Source of the DNA: Flagellimonas flava
GTDB lineage: Bacteria > Bacteroidota > Bacteroidia > Flavobacteriales > Flavobacteriaceae
Length of the DNA: 64,000 nucleotides
Direction of reading: 5' to 3'
NCBI RefSeq assembly: GCF_900129665.1
Contig: NZ_FQWL01000002.1
Location: 62,001 to 126,000 of the forward strand
Under the pieces are notes generated by a model, which saw only the letters and a program-made list of their open reading frames with translations, searched no databases and was not told where the DNA came from. Below are positions 47,093-54,774 of the stretch, piece after piece (positions within the stretch are counted from its first letter, which is position 1; each line of letters starts with the position of its first letter). The position numbers and the translations under genes are program-made.

Positions 47093-47355
47093 ACAATCTC
47101 CAACCTAAAGATATTTTGATGTCTTTTGATTAAGTGTTAAGGGTTTGCCCATACTTCAAAATTATCTTTCCCTAGAGAGGGACGGCTGCCCGGAGAGCTT
47201 AGGGTTTAATTAAATAAAATTAATAATTATGCAATAATATTTTATATACTACACCATACTACTTACTTTTTTGTTAAATTTGATTGCATTGTTATGCTGT
47301 TTAATCAATTAATAGCTCTTTTGATTATTGATTTAACAAAAAACCTCATCCAGTT
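47093..47355. promoter_or_regulatory. Divergent promoter region between SusC 2 and the ECF sigma gene
   Basis: TAAATTTG at 47275-47282 is a candidate -7 box for the sigma gene. On the minus strand TAATTTTG (plus 47157-47164) is a candidate for SusC 2. A GC-rich patch at about 47174-47204 stands out from its AT-rich surroundings and contains CCGTCC on the minus strand (GACG at 47181-47184), which resembles the CGTC -10 element of many ECF promoters. No box has a convincing -33/-35 partner. Confidence 0.4.
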
Positions 47356-47967
47356 TTGAACATTCAAAAAGAGACACTTAGCACCGAAGAACTGATTCTT
47401 GCACTAGAGAATAGCAAGGAATTTGCTTTTGAAACGGTGTTTAAGTTTTATTATACAAATGTTTTTCACATAGCAAGAAACTATCTTGGGAATAAGGAAA
47501 ATGCAGAAGAAATTACCCAGAATGTTTTTTTTAAGCTTTGGAAAGATTTTGATCATATTTCAGAGGTAAACAATGTTGGAGGTTATTTGTTCAAAATGAC
47601 CAGAAATGCCTGTCTTGATTTTTTTAAGCATGAGAAAGTCAAACATGATTTCATTCAAAACACAAAAAAAAGTGTTGATTTACAATATGTGCAGGATGAT
47701 GCGTCAGCTTTGTTGCTCGAAAACGAATTGTTGGGAAAAATAGAAGAAGGAATAAATCTATTACCCGAAAAGTGTAGAAAAATATTTATTCACAGCAGGT
47801 TTGATGGTCTTAAAAATCAGGAAATAGCTAAAATGTATTCAATATCTAAGCGTACGGTGGACAATCATATTGCAAAGGGCATAAAACATATGAGATTATA
47901 CCTAAAAGACTTTGCCACCCTCCTGTTATTTTGTTCCACCATTTACATAGGTATATTATCTTTGTGA
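47356..47967 (+). CDS. ECF-type RNA polymerase sigma factor (FecI-like)
   Basis: A 203-residue sigma-70 family protein that would direct RNA polymerase to the SusC 2 promoter when released by FecR. Region 2 is at about 25-95 (Y-Y-T-N-V-F-H-I-A-R-N-Y-L-G-N and E-N-A-E-E-I-T-Q-N-V-F-F-K-L-W), and region 4 at about 130-185 (L-P-E-K-C-R-K-I-F, then Q-E-I-A-K-M-Y-S-I-S-K-R-T-V-D-N-H-I). The start is a TTG; no ATG lies near enough to preserve region 2, so TTG is likely real. A hydrophobic C-terminal tail (about 188-203) is unusual. It precedes fecR by 28 bases. Confidence 0.92.
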   Translation: MNIQKETLSTEELILALENSKEFAFETVFKFYYTNVFHIARNYLGNKENAEEITQNVFFKLWKDFDHISEVNNVGGYLFKMTRNACLDFFKHEKVKHDFIQNTKKSVDLQYVQDDASALLLENELLGKIEEGINLLPEKCRKIFIHSRFDGLKNQEIAKMYSISKRTVDNHIAKGIKHMRLYLKDFATLLLFCSTIYIGILSL

Positions 47968-47995
47968 GTCGTCTTTAATATAACTGACTTTTTAC

Positions 47996-49138
47996 ATGGA
48001 TAAGCAGAAACTCCTAAATTATTTAAATAATACTCTTACTCCTCCCGAAGCCAAAGAAGTTGAAGATTGGGTTTCAAAATCTAAGGATAACAGTAATATT
48101 TTCAATGAATTAAAAACTGAATTCGTTATTAATTCCCTGGACGATACTGCAAAAGAGATGTCCCTTGACAAAGAATATTCCCATTTTAAGAACAAATATA
48201 TACTTGAGAAACATTCATTCTTTATCAGATTCAGACCAATCCTAAAATATGCTGCAATTGTAGTTGGGCTTGTTTCAATAGGTTATTTTACGCTCTCCAA
48301 AAATGATGGCGCAAATGAAGCAATTAGCTCGCAAGCCATTACCTTAAAGCTCGATGATGGAAAAACCATTATTCTTGATGGTAATAATTCTCAAATAATA
48401 AAAGATAGGGATGGTTCCATAATAGGAAAGCTAGCAGGCAATAAGCTACACTACACTATGTCAAAATCAACTGAGAATGTAAAATATAACACATTGTCGG
48501 TGCCATACGGTAAAACTTTTGAAATGGTACTCTCGGACGGCACAAAGGTTCATGTTGGCGCCGGTTCCTCTTTGGATTATCCGACTCAATTTCCAAAAAA
48601 AGGAAATAGGAAGGTTTCAATTATTGGAGAAGCTTATTTAGAGGTTTCCAAAGATTCGGAACGACCATTTATAGTAAATACAGGTGATTTGAACGTGCGC
48701 GTTTTGGGAACACAGTTTAATATAACCAATTATCCGGGAGATATAACATCTGAAGTGGTTCTGGTAGAAGGGTCCGTTGAGCTCTATGCCGATAATGAGG
48801 AATTTGAAGATCACATGATTACCAAACTGGAACCGGGTTATATGGCCAGCTTTGATAAAAACAGCATTTCCATGAACACGAAAATGGTAGATACACGCTT
48901 GCATACTTCGTGGATTCACGGAGAACTGATTTTTAGAAATGAGTCCTTTGAGAATATTCTAAAAAAATTGGAGAAGTATTATGACGTTAGGTTTGTTACC
49001 AATAATAGGGAAATATCCGAAGAAAAGTATTTTGCTACTTTCAGTACAAAATCCTCTATCGAAAAGATAATGGGAAATTTAAAGTCCAATTATGGAATTG
49101 ATTTTGAAATCAATGGCAGGGAAGTTATTCTAAATTGA
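47996..49138 (+). CDS. FecR family anti-sigma factor
   Basis: A 380-residue inner-membrane regulator. The short cytoplasmic part (1-82) would hold the sigma factor, the membrane helix lies at about 84-100, and the periplasmic FecR domain follows (about 165-270: Y-N-T-L-S-V-P-Y-G-K, then G-S-S-L-D-Y-P, G-E-A-Y-L-E-V, F-I-V-N-T-G-D-L-N-V-R-V-L-G-T-Q-F-N). A DUF4974-type C-terminal domain (about 300-378) should meet the STN domain of SusC 2. It follows the sigma gene directly and ends before a clear terminator. Confidence 0.94.
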   Translation: MDKQKLLNYLNNTLTPPEAKEVEDWVSKSKDNSNIFNELKTEFVINSLDDTAKEMSLDKEYSHFKNKYILEKHSFFIRFRPILKYAAIVVGLVSIGYFTLSKNDGANEAISSQAITLKLDDGKTIILDGNNSQIIKDRDGSIIGKLAGNKLHYTMSKSTENVKYNTLSVPYGKTFEMVLSDGTKVHVGAGSSLDYPTQFPKKGNRKVSIIGEAYLEVSKDSERPFIVNTGDLNVRVLGTQFNITNYPGDITSEVVLVEGSVELYADNEEFEDHMITKLEPGYMASFDKNSISMNTKMVDTRLHTSWIHGELIFRNESFENILKKLEKYYDVRFVTNNREISEEKYFATFSTKSSIEKIMGNLKSNYGIDFEINGREVILN

Positions 49139-49831
49139 CAAAAGCAAGAATTGTTATTGGTTGTTGCCCAAAACAGAAATACTTCTCTCTTATGATCTCG
49201 AGGAATTGATAAGGCTTACAATGAGATTTCAGGGATAAAAACATTGATTTCAGTCTGCCTGTTTCGAAAAGAGTTTGGGGCAGATTTCCAATACGCTTTT
49301 GGAATCAATTCTTATTAAAAGAGTATTTGTTTGAGTTAGTTTAAATTCGTTTAAGTGTAAAAAGGGGAGATATAAATCTCCTCTTTTTCTTTAGACAAGG
49401 ACAAATATTTGTTGGCTCTAATCTTCATAACATACTAAAACCAGTGATTTAGTCTTGAACTTGGAAAAGAAAAAAGGGTTATAATGGATAGGGACTAAAT
49501 GCATTGTAGAAGAAAGTACTATAAATCCATAATTCTTCATAAAGTTGCTTTGATGAACTTTGGTAGTGTAAAATGGCACTATAATATAGCAAGCAATGTT
49601 ATGGTTTGTCTGTTGAAATTACATGGAAGATTCCAATTATTTAGTAAGCTAGGCCGTGCCTCAACGTAAGACGTTCAAACTGTAATACATTAAAGTTTTT
49701 AGGAAGGGTGGACGTTCAGGATATTCCATTCAGAAGTATCCGTATATCTATGGAAAATTGACATTTTCCTTGGTTAACCTTATATTGATCAAATAAATAG
49801 GAGAATAACAATAGAGTAATATTCGAATAGA
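49139..49831. other. Long intergenic region between fecR and the GntR gene
   Basis: Apart from the terminator at 49359-49389, no gene, repeat family or RNA could be recognised in these 693 bases. All frames have frequent stops. The unusual length suggests lost sequence, but I found no readable remnant. Confidence 0.5.
49359..49389 (+). terminator. Terminator after the sigma/FecR operon
   Basis: AAAAAGGGGAGA / TCTCCTCTTTTT around a TATAAA loop, with flanking A and T tracts, gives a strong stem that works in both directions. It lies about 220 bases after the fecR stop. Confidence 0.8.
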
Positions 49832-50845
49832 ATGACATTGATAGATGTAATAAATCAGTATCAAATAAAATATGATTTAACAAAACATGAACATTTGGTA
49901 TTGGGAATTTTAGAGGCTATCGATATAGGTGTTTTAACAAGAGAGGATCAGCTTCCTTCAATAAATAAAATGGCTGAAGAGCTTGGGTATGCTAGAAAAA
50001 CAATAGTAGGGGCTTATGAGGATTTAAAGGGAAGAGGACTGGTTGAATCGAAAAAGGCCAAAGGGTATTTTATAGTTAGTCAAGAAACAAAAATGGTTCG
50101 AAGGGTTGCGTTGCTTTTGTTCTCATTTCAACGCTTCCAAGAAGAGTTTTACAATGCTTTCCGAAAGGAACTTGGGGAGAGGTTTAAAATAGATGTATTC
50201 TTTCATCACAATAATTTGTCGGTTTTTGAAAATACACTATTGAATATTAAAAGCAAATACGGGTTCTATGTGGTAGCGCCCATTCCGAACCCAAAGATAA
50301 AATCTCTTTTAGAATCCTTTGCACCAGATAAGTTGCTTATTGTTGATAGATTTTTTTCAATGCATGAGAAATATTCGTTTATCAGCCAGGAATTTGAAGA
50401 TTCCACTTATGACAAATTACTGCAACTCCTTCCTAAAATAAGAAAATATGAACTTTTTGTGTTGTTGGCAGATGAAAAATCAGCTCTTCCAATTGAAGTA
50501 GTCAGGGGTTTCAACAAATTCCTTTCAGAAAATAATGTTTTAGGTACCATAAAAACAACATATGATTCATCTATATTAAAAAAGAACCATTTGTACTTTG
50601 CGTCAAATGACTCTTTTCTATGGGATATTTTAAAGGATTGCTCAGATCGGGGATATGTTTTGGGGAAAGATGTCGGCGTTCTATCTCATGATGATCATAT
50701 TATTAAGAAGTTCATTTCCGGCGGGATTACAACAATTTCCACAGATTTTAGCGAAATGGGCGTTCAATCCGCCAGATATGTGAAAACTAATACCAGAGTT
50801 CGTCAGATTACGCCTTCTTATTTAATTGACCGAGGATCAGTTTAA
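49832..50845 (+). CDS. GntR-family regulator with periplasmic-binding-type sensor domain
   Basis: A 337-residue regulator. The GntR winged helix is at about residues 20-82, with L-P-S-I-N-K-M-A-E-E-L-G-Y-A-R-K-T-I and L-K-G-R-G-L-V-E-S-K-K-A-K-G-Y-F. The rest (about 88-335) is a LacI-like sugar-sensing domain rather than a FadR or UTRA domain, a layout common in Bacteroidota sugar loci. It lies directly upstream of the GH36 gene on the same strand with 269 bases between, and a perfect palindrome in that gap is its likely binding site. Confidence 0.9.
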   Translation: MTLIDVINQYQIKYDLTKHEHLVLGILEAIDIGVLTREDQLPSINKMAEELGYARKTIVGAYEDLKGRGLVESKKAKGYFIVSQETKMVRRVALLLFSFQRFQEEFYNAFRKELGERFKIDVFFHHNNLSVFENTLLNIKSKYGFYVVAPIPNPKIKSLLESFAPDKLLIVDRFFSMHEKYSFISQEFEDSTYDKLLQLLPKIRKYELFVLLADEKSALPIEVVRGFNKFLSENNVLGTIKTTYDSSILKKNHLYFASNDSFLWDILKDCSDRGYVLGKDVGVLSHDDHIIKKFISGGITTISTDFSEMGVQSARYVKTNTRVRQITPSYLIDRGSV

Positions 50846-51114
50846 TAAAAACCATATTATTGGATTTTTAGATTCTTCAAGTCATTTTTTTTTAAATTTG
50901 ATTGTAGCACACTATATCATAGTATGATATTGGTAATTGCCAAAAATGTTACCCGGCCTTGTGAAAATAGTTAATGTATTATAAGGGTAATTTTTATGAA
51001 TAGTTACTGTTGGTTGAATTTAAACAAAACATCGTTTTTTTACATGGTTTATCTAATCTCCATGAGAACTTTTCTTGATTATAAACAGTTTGTTAAACCA
51101 ATCTTTTTAAACGA
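50846..51114 (+). promoter_or_regulatory. GH36 upstream region with -7 box and palindromic operator
   Basis: TAAATTTG (50893-50900) fits the -7 consensus, though no TTG lies at the correct spacing. Fourteen bases later comes the perfect inverted repeat ATATCATA-G-TATGATAT (50914-50930), which would fall at about +7 to +24 of such a transcript, the usual place for a repressor site. The transcript leader would be about 200 bases; nothing else is recognised in it. Confidence 0.5.
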
Positions 51115-52884
51115 ATGATAGAGAGCATACTTATAAAAGCAAACAATAACTTATCATATAATTCTGATGAGAAAGACGAAAGAATCAATTTGAAACAAAT
51201 TGTCGATGAAGAAGGTTTACAAATTCACAGAATTGAATATCTAGTCCAAGAAAATACATTGCCGCATCCATTAACTGTTCATTGGAAGGTACCCGCAGTC
51301 AATGTCATGGGGGTTTGGAAACCTACGGCTGATTTTTCTAAGCGGATAGAAGCTGATTGGGAATTGGAGAGCCATGAATCTCGCATATCGATAGATGCAC
51401 CTATAATTTCACTTTTTGGCAATGCTGATGAAAACATACTTTGCTTTTCTTGTTCCAATGCAATAAATAAAGTTGAAATGGCTGCCAAGTATAGGGAGGA
51501 GGACAACCATTTCTATTGTACTGTTAAATTTTTTACTGAGTGCAAGTATCCCATAAGCGGATTTAGTGCGGATATTCGTATTGATCAACGAAATGTGCAT
51601 TTTTCAAAAGCATTGCAGGATACAGCCAAGTGGTGGGAAAGCTTTGAAAATCTTAAACCTGCCTACGTTCCCGATATTGCGAACAAACCCCTCTATTCCA
51701 CTTGGTATCAATTTCATCAAAACTTATCTGAAGACTTGCTTCTTAAAGAATGTAAAATTGCTAAGGGGCTTGGTTTTGAATCTATAATTTTAGATGACGG
51801 TTGGCAGACCAATGATAATACTCGAGGCTATGATTATACCGGTGATTGGCGACCGGAGCGCTTCCCAAATTTTCAGGATTTGGTTAAAAAAATCCAAGAC
51901 CTGGGAATGAAAGTGGGCATATGGTACTCAGTCCCATTCTGTGGTGTAAAATCAGAGGCGTATAAAAAATTCAAAGGAAAATTCCTGACCAAAAACCATA
52001 GGTGGGCCCCAGTTTTTGATCCGAGATTCCCGGAAGTGAGGGATTATCTCGTAGGGATATACACCAATGCGGTTAGAGATTGGCAGTTGGATGGGTTAAA
52101 ATTAGATTTCATAGACGATTTCAAAAGTTATGAAGAAACATCTTTTGATTACAATCCAGAACGCGATTTTTCATCCATAAATGATGCTGTTGATGCCTTA
52201 CTTGTTCAGGTTGTTAGCGAGTTGAGAAAGATAAATCCAGAAATATTCATCGAGTTTAGACAAAAATATACAGGTCCGGCAATGAGGAAATATGGTAATA
52301 TGCTACGTGCTTTTGACTGTCCCGGAGACTATACCATGAACCGGGTCAGAATAGCTGATATTAAAATGTTGGCAGGAAAAACTGCGGTACATGCTGATAT
52401 GGTTAAATGGCATTTCGACGAAAGTGTTGAGGATGCAGCCTTGCATTTTATGAACACCCTTTTTGGCGTTCCTCAAATTTCTATAATGTTACATGAGGCG
52501 CCCAAAAGTCATTTAAATATGATTCAGTTCTACACTGAATATTGGAATAAAAACTCCAAGGTTTTTTGCTCCGGGAAGTTCTTGCCTTCGAGACCACTTT
52601 CCAACTATCCTATTTTAAGAGCGAACTTAAACAACAAAGTGATTATCGGGATTTTTGAAGACCAAATTTTACAGATCAACCATAGATTCCTTGCTATTGA
52701 CATTCTAAATGCCAAAGCATCCAAAATGATCGTTATCAACTCAAATCTTAATTTGGGAACATACGAATACAAGATATATGACTGTGAAGGAAAGCTGATA
52801 AAGGACAACTTTATTAATATAGATGAAGGTTTGAATACCATTGAAATACCCAAGAGCGGTATGGCCCAATTAAAATTAATTTAA
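51115..52884 (+). CDS. GH36 alpha-galactosidase
   Basis: A 589-residue glycoside hydrolase that would release alpha-linked galactose from oligosaccharides. There is no signal peptide, so it should act on imported sugars in the cytoplasm. The beta-rich N-terminal domain spans about 1-185 and the (beta/alpha)8 barrel about 190-500. Family marks are I-L-D-D-G-W-Q-T (about 224-231), the nucleophile Asp331 in L-K-L-D-F, and Asp401 in F-D-C-P-G-D as candidate acid/base (Asp405 is the alternative). It is shorter than the 700-residue GH36 type but complete in the short class. The remains of a symporter gene start 13 bases downstream. Confidence 0.9.
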   Translation: MIESILIKANNNLSYNSDEKDERINLKQIVDEEGLQIHRIEYLVQENTLPHPLTVHWKVPAVNVMGVWKPTADFSKRIEADWELESHESRISIDAPIISLFGNADENILCFSCSNAINKVEMAAKYREEDNHFYCTVKFFTECKYPISGFSADIRIDQRNVHFSKALQDTAKWWESFENLKPAYVPDIANKPLYSTWYQFHQNLSEDLLLKECKIAKGLGFESIILDDGWQTNDNTRGYDYTGDWRPERFPNFQDLVKKIQDLGMKVGIWYSVPFCGVKSEAYKKFKGKFLTKNHRWAPVFDPRFPEVRDYLVGIYTNAVRDWQLDGLKLDFIDDFKSYEETSFDYNPERDFSSINDAVDALLVQVVSELRKINPEIFIEFRQKYTGPAMRKYGNMLRAFDCPGDYTMNRVRIADIKMLAGKTAVHADMVKWHFDESVEDAALHFMNTLFGVPQISIMLHEAPKSHLNMIQFYTEYWNKNSKVFCSGKFLPSRPLSNYPILRANLNNKVIIGIFEDQILQINHRFLAIDILNAKASKMIVINSNLNLGTYEYKIYDCEGKLIKDNFINIDEGLNTIEIPKSGMAQLKLI

Positions 52885-52897
52885 TTCTAAATATTAA

Positions 52898-53192
52898 ACC
52901 AAGGGCCTGTTATCTAGTCTTTCATTTGTAGGTTTTACTATGTTGGTGCCCACCAATGCATGGTGGGCCACCCGAGGCACCACTGAAAAATCTGCAAATG
53001 GTTTTTTCTTGCGGCAGAAGTCTAGAAGCCATAGCCAGTTCATTATTGCTTACCAATCTTTGCACGGAGCAAATTGTTGGACTCACTGGGCAGGCTTTTA
53101 CAAAAGGGGTTTTGGTAATGACATGGGAGACATTGGCTGCTATGGCCATGGTATTGACAGCCATTGTCCTGTTGCCAAAATATAGAAGATAA
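52898..53192 (+). pseudogene. Decayed sodium/solute symporter (SSS family) N-terminal remnant
   Basis: Two frames join to give the N-terminal quarter of an SSS (YidK/SGLT-like) transporter. The first frame reads L-S-F-V-G-F-T-M-L-V ... A-W-W-A-T-R-G-T-T-E-K-S-A-N-G-F-F-L up to about 53010. After a shift the second frame continues with C-G-R-S-L-E-A-I-A-S-S-L-L-L-T-N-L-C-T-E-Q-I-V-G-L and M-T-W-E-T-L-A-A-M-A-M-V ... L-P-K-Y-R-R to the stop at 53190. The join falls at the family's F-F-L-G-G-R-S-L motif and fits a two-base loss. No in-frame start exists before position 52898, and the remaining three quarters of the gene are gone. Its place right behind GH36 suggests it was the alpha-galactoside importer. 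Confidence 0.8.
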
Positions 53193-53274
53193 AAAGCGTC
53201 AAAAATTGCATTTTGCCGTGGTAAAGTAGTACTTGAGTCACTCCAGAGCATTTCTTAAAACAAAGTAGTACTAT

Positions 53275-54351
53275 TCATTCCAATTTTAAGAAATTGACCG
53301 AATTTTGAAAGTAAACCTTATCTAGAATACTGGCTGGAAGGCCTAACCCAACTGTTGTTTGTCCCCTAATTTCCAATGTATCAGTACTGCTTAAATAGTC
53401 CCATAACAGGGTGTAATTGGCATCAAGTTCTTCTTTTTCCTGTTCAAGTTCAGCATCGGTCATAGCCTCTTCTGGATTCGAATTCCCAAAGTCGGTACCG
53501 AACATGATCCTGTCCTGATATTTTGCGAAAAACGCACCTACTTTTTTAGGATTTTGACGCGCCAAATCTCCAAAACGAGCCGCAGGCTCAACATACATAT
53601 TAGGATAATTGTCAAGTCTGTCGGCTACCATATCAACATCATGGGACATGCTTCCAAGGTGAGCGCATAAAATCTTTAAATCTGGATTATTTTCAATCCA
53701 TCTATCCCTCGCCGCAATGATTGAATCATAGGAAGGAATATCGGGTATATTAAAGGCATGGTATTGGGGATTGTTTTTATAGTATCCAAAATGCGGATTA
53801 TCTGGATCAAGTAACCTCCATGCCTGTTCAGGTTCCCCAATATGTGCCATAACGGCAATTCCCTTGCCTTTTAGAAAATCCCAAATAGGCTGCAACCTAG
53901 CGTCATCTATTTGTATATAGTTTCCAGACGAATCTTTTGTTACCATTCCAAAATTCTTCCATACTTTGACCATTTTGGCTCCAGAACTAATCTCTTGACT
54001 TAATTGCTCAATAATTCGTTGCCTAAAATTTGGAGAATCGATATCCACGCCTATGAAAGAGGAACATAGAAAGAATAAATCAGGATGAGCTTGTGAGTGG
54101 GTCAAATAAGGCTGCCAACTTCTAGCAATTCCAATGGAATCTTCTATGGAAACATCGACCAACACAGAACGCATATTCCATTTCTTGTGCAAAACTGGCA
54201 GATATTTACGGGAATATCGGAAATGGGAATGTATATCAATTTTTCTAATTGTACGATGATTAACGGAAACAGCTTGGGTTTCTTCGTGAGATTTTGATTT
54301 GCAGGCTAGAAGGCTGGATGCAACAATTAAAAAGTAAATAATGTTTTTCAT
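53275..54351 (-). CDS. Amidohydrolase family lipoprotein
   Basis: A 358-residue exported metal-dependent hydrolase of the amidohydrolase_2 type. It has a lipoprotein signal (L-L-A-C, residue 17), the metal motif D-I-H-S-H (about 39-43), a mid-barrel H-I-G-E-P (about 171-175), A-H-L-G-S, and the final M-F-G-T-D-F-G for the catalytic Asp. The family covers decarboxylases and lactonases with TIM-barrel fold; the substrate is not clear. It is transcribed toward the GH36 locus from the other strand, with the symporter remnant between. Confidence 0.88.
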   Translation of the reverse strand: MKNIIYFLIVASSLLACKSKSHEETQAVSVNHRTIRKIDIHSHFRYSRKYLPVLHKKWNMRSVLVDVSIEDSIGIARSWQPYLTHSQAHPDLFFLCSSFIGVDIDSPNFRQRIIEQLSQEISSGAKMVKVWKNFGMVTKDSSGNYIQIDDARLQPIWDFLKGKGIAVMAHIGEPEQAWRLLDPDNPHFGYYKNNPQYHAFNIPDIPSYDSIIAARDRWIENNPDLKILCAHLGSMSHDVDMVADRLDNYPNMYVEPAARFGDLARQNPKKVGAFFAKYQDRIMFGTDFGNSNPEEAMTDAELEQEKEELDANYTLLWDYLSSTDTLEIRGQTTVGLGLPASILDKVYFQNSVNFLKLE

Positions 54352-54774
54352 AATTGGACAATCCTAAATAGCATTTTTGAACAAACAATAGTAGGCTTTT
54401 CTGAAATGAATTGATCAAAAGCCCCTCCTTGGCTCGTTAAACTAAAACGATTATATGCCAAACTTTGGAGTACATTAAAACCAGTAAAGGAGAGTTTCCC
54501 CTCCTTTACACTAAGCTAACTAAGCTCAAACTAAATCAGATAGATTACGCTATATTCTAAATTGATTAGTTGTCTTATGATAAAGACGATTAGGAACTGG
54601 GTTATACCTACTTCGTTCTATAAAAAACTACTTTTTGTTTGCGCTATCAAATGTCTGTTTTATACAATTTTTGAAGTGCCAACCCTACTACCTTCATCCC
54701 ATTATAATTTAACCATTTTCCAATAAACACCCCGGTTTTATTAAACGTCTACCGGAGTATTTTCATACAATACT
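54352..54774. other. Intergenic region upstream of the amidohydrolase and DPP IV genes
   Basis: A hairpin GTAAAGGAG/CTCCTTTAC (54484-54509) without a T tract lies here. On the minus strand a 55-codon open frame (54348-54515) without a start at its head ends in a TGA that overlaps the amidohydrolase ATG (ATGA); it may be the tail of a lost upstream gene or chance. No clear promoter box for either gene was found. Confidence 0.45.

Noticed and set aside
52922-53251. 109-codon minus-strand ORF behind GH36
   Set aside because: It is the complement of the symporter remnant, which has clear family motifs on the plus strand.
54484-54509. Rho-independent terminator
   Set aside because: The stem GTAAAGGAG/CTCCTTTAC is good, but neither strand has a T tract directly after it, and the nearest genes are read away from it.
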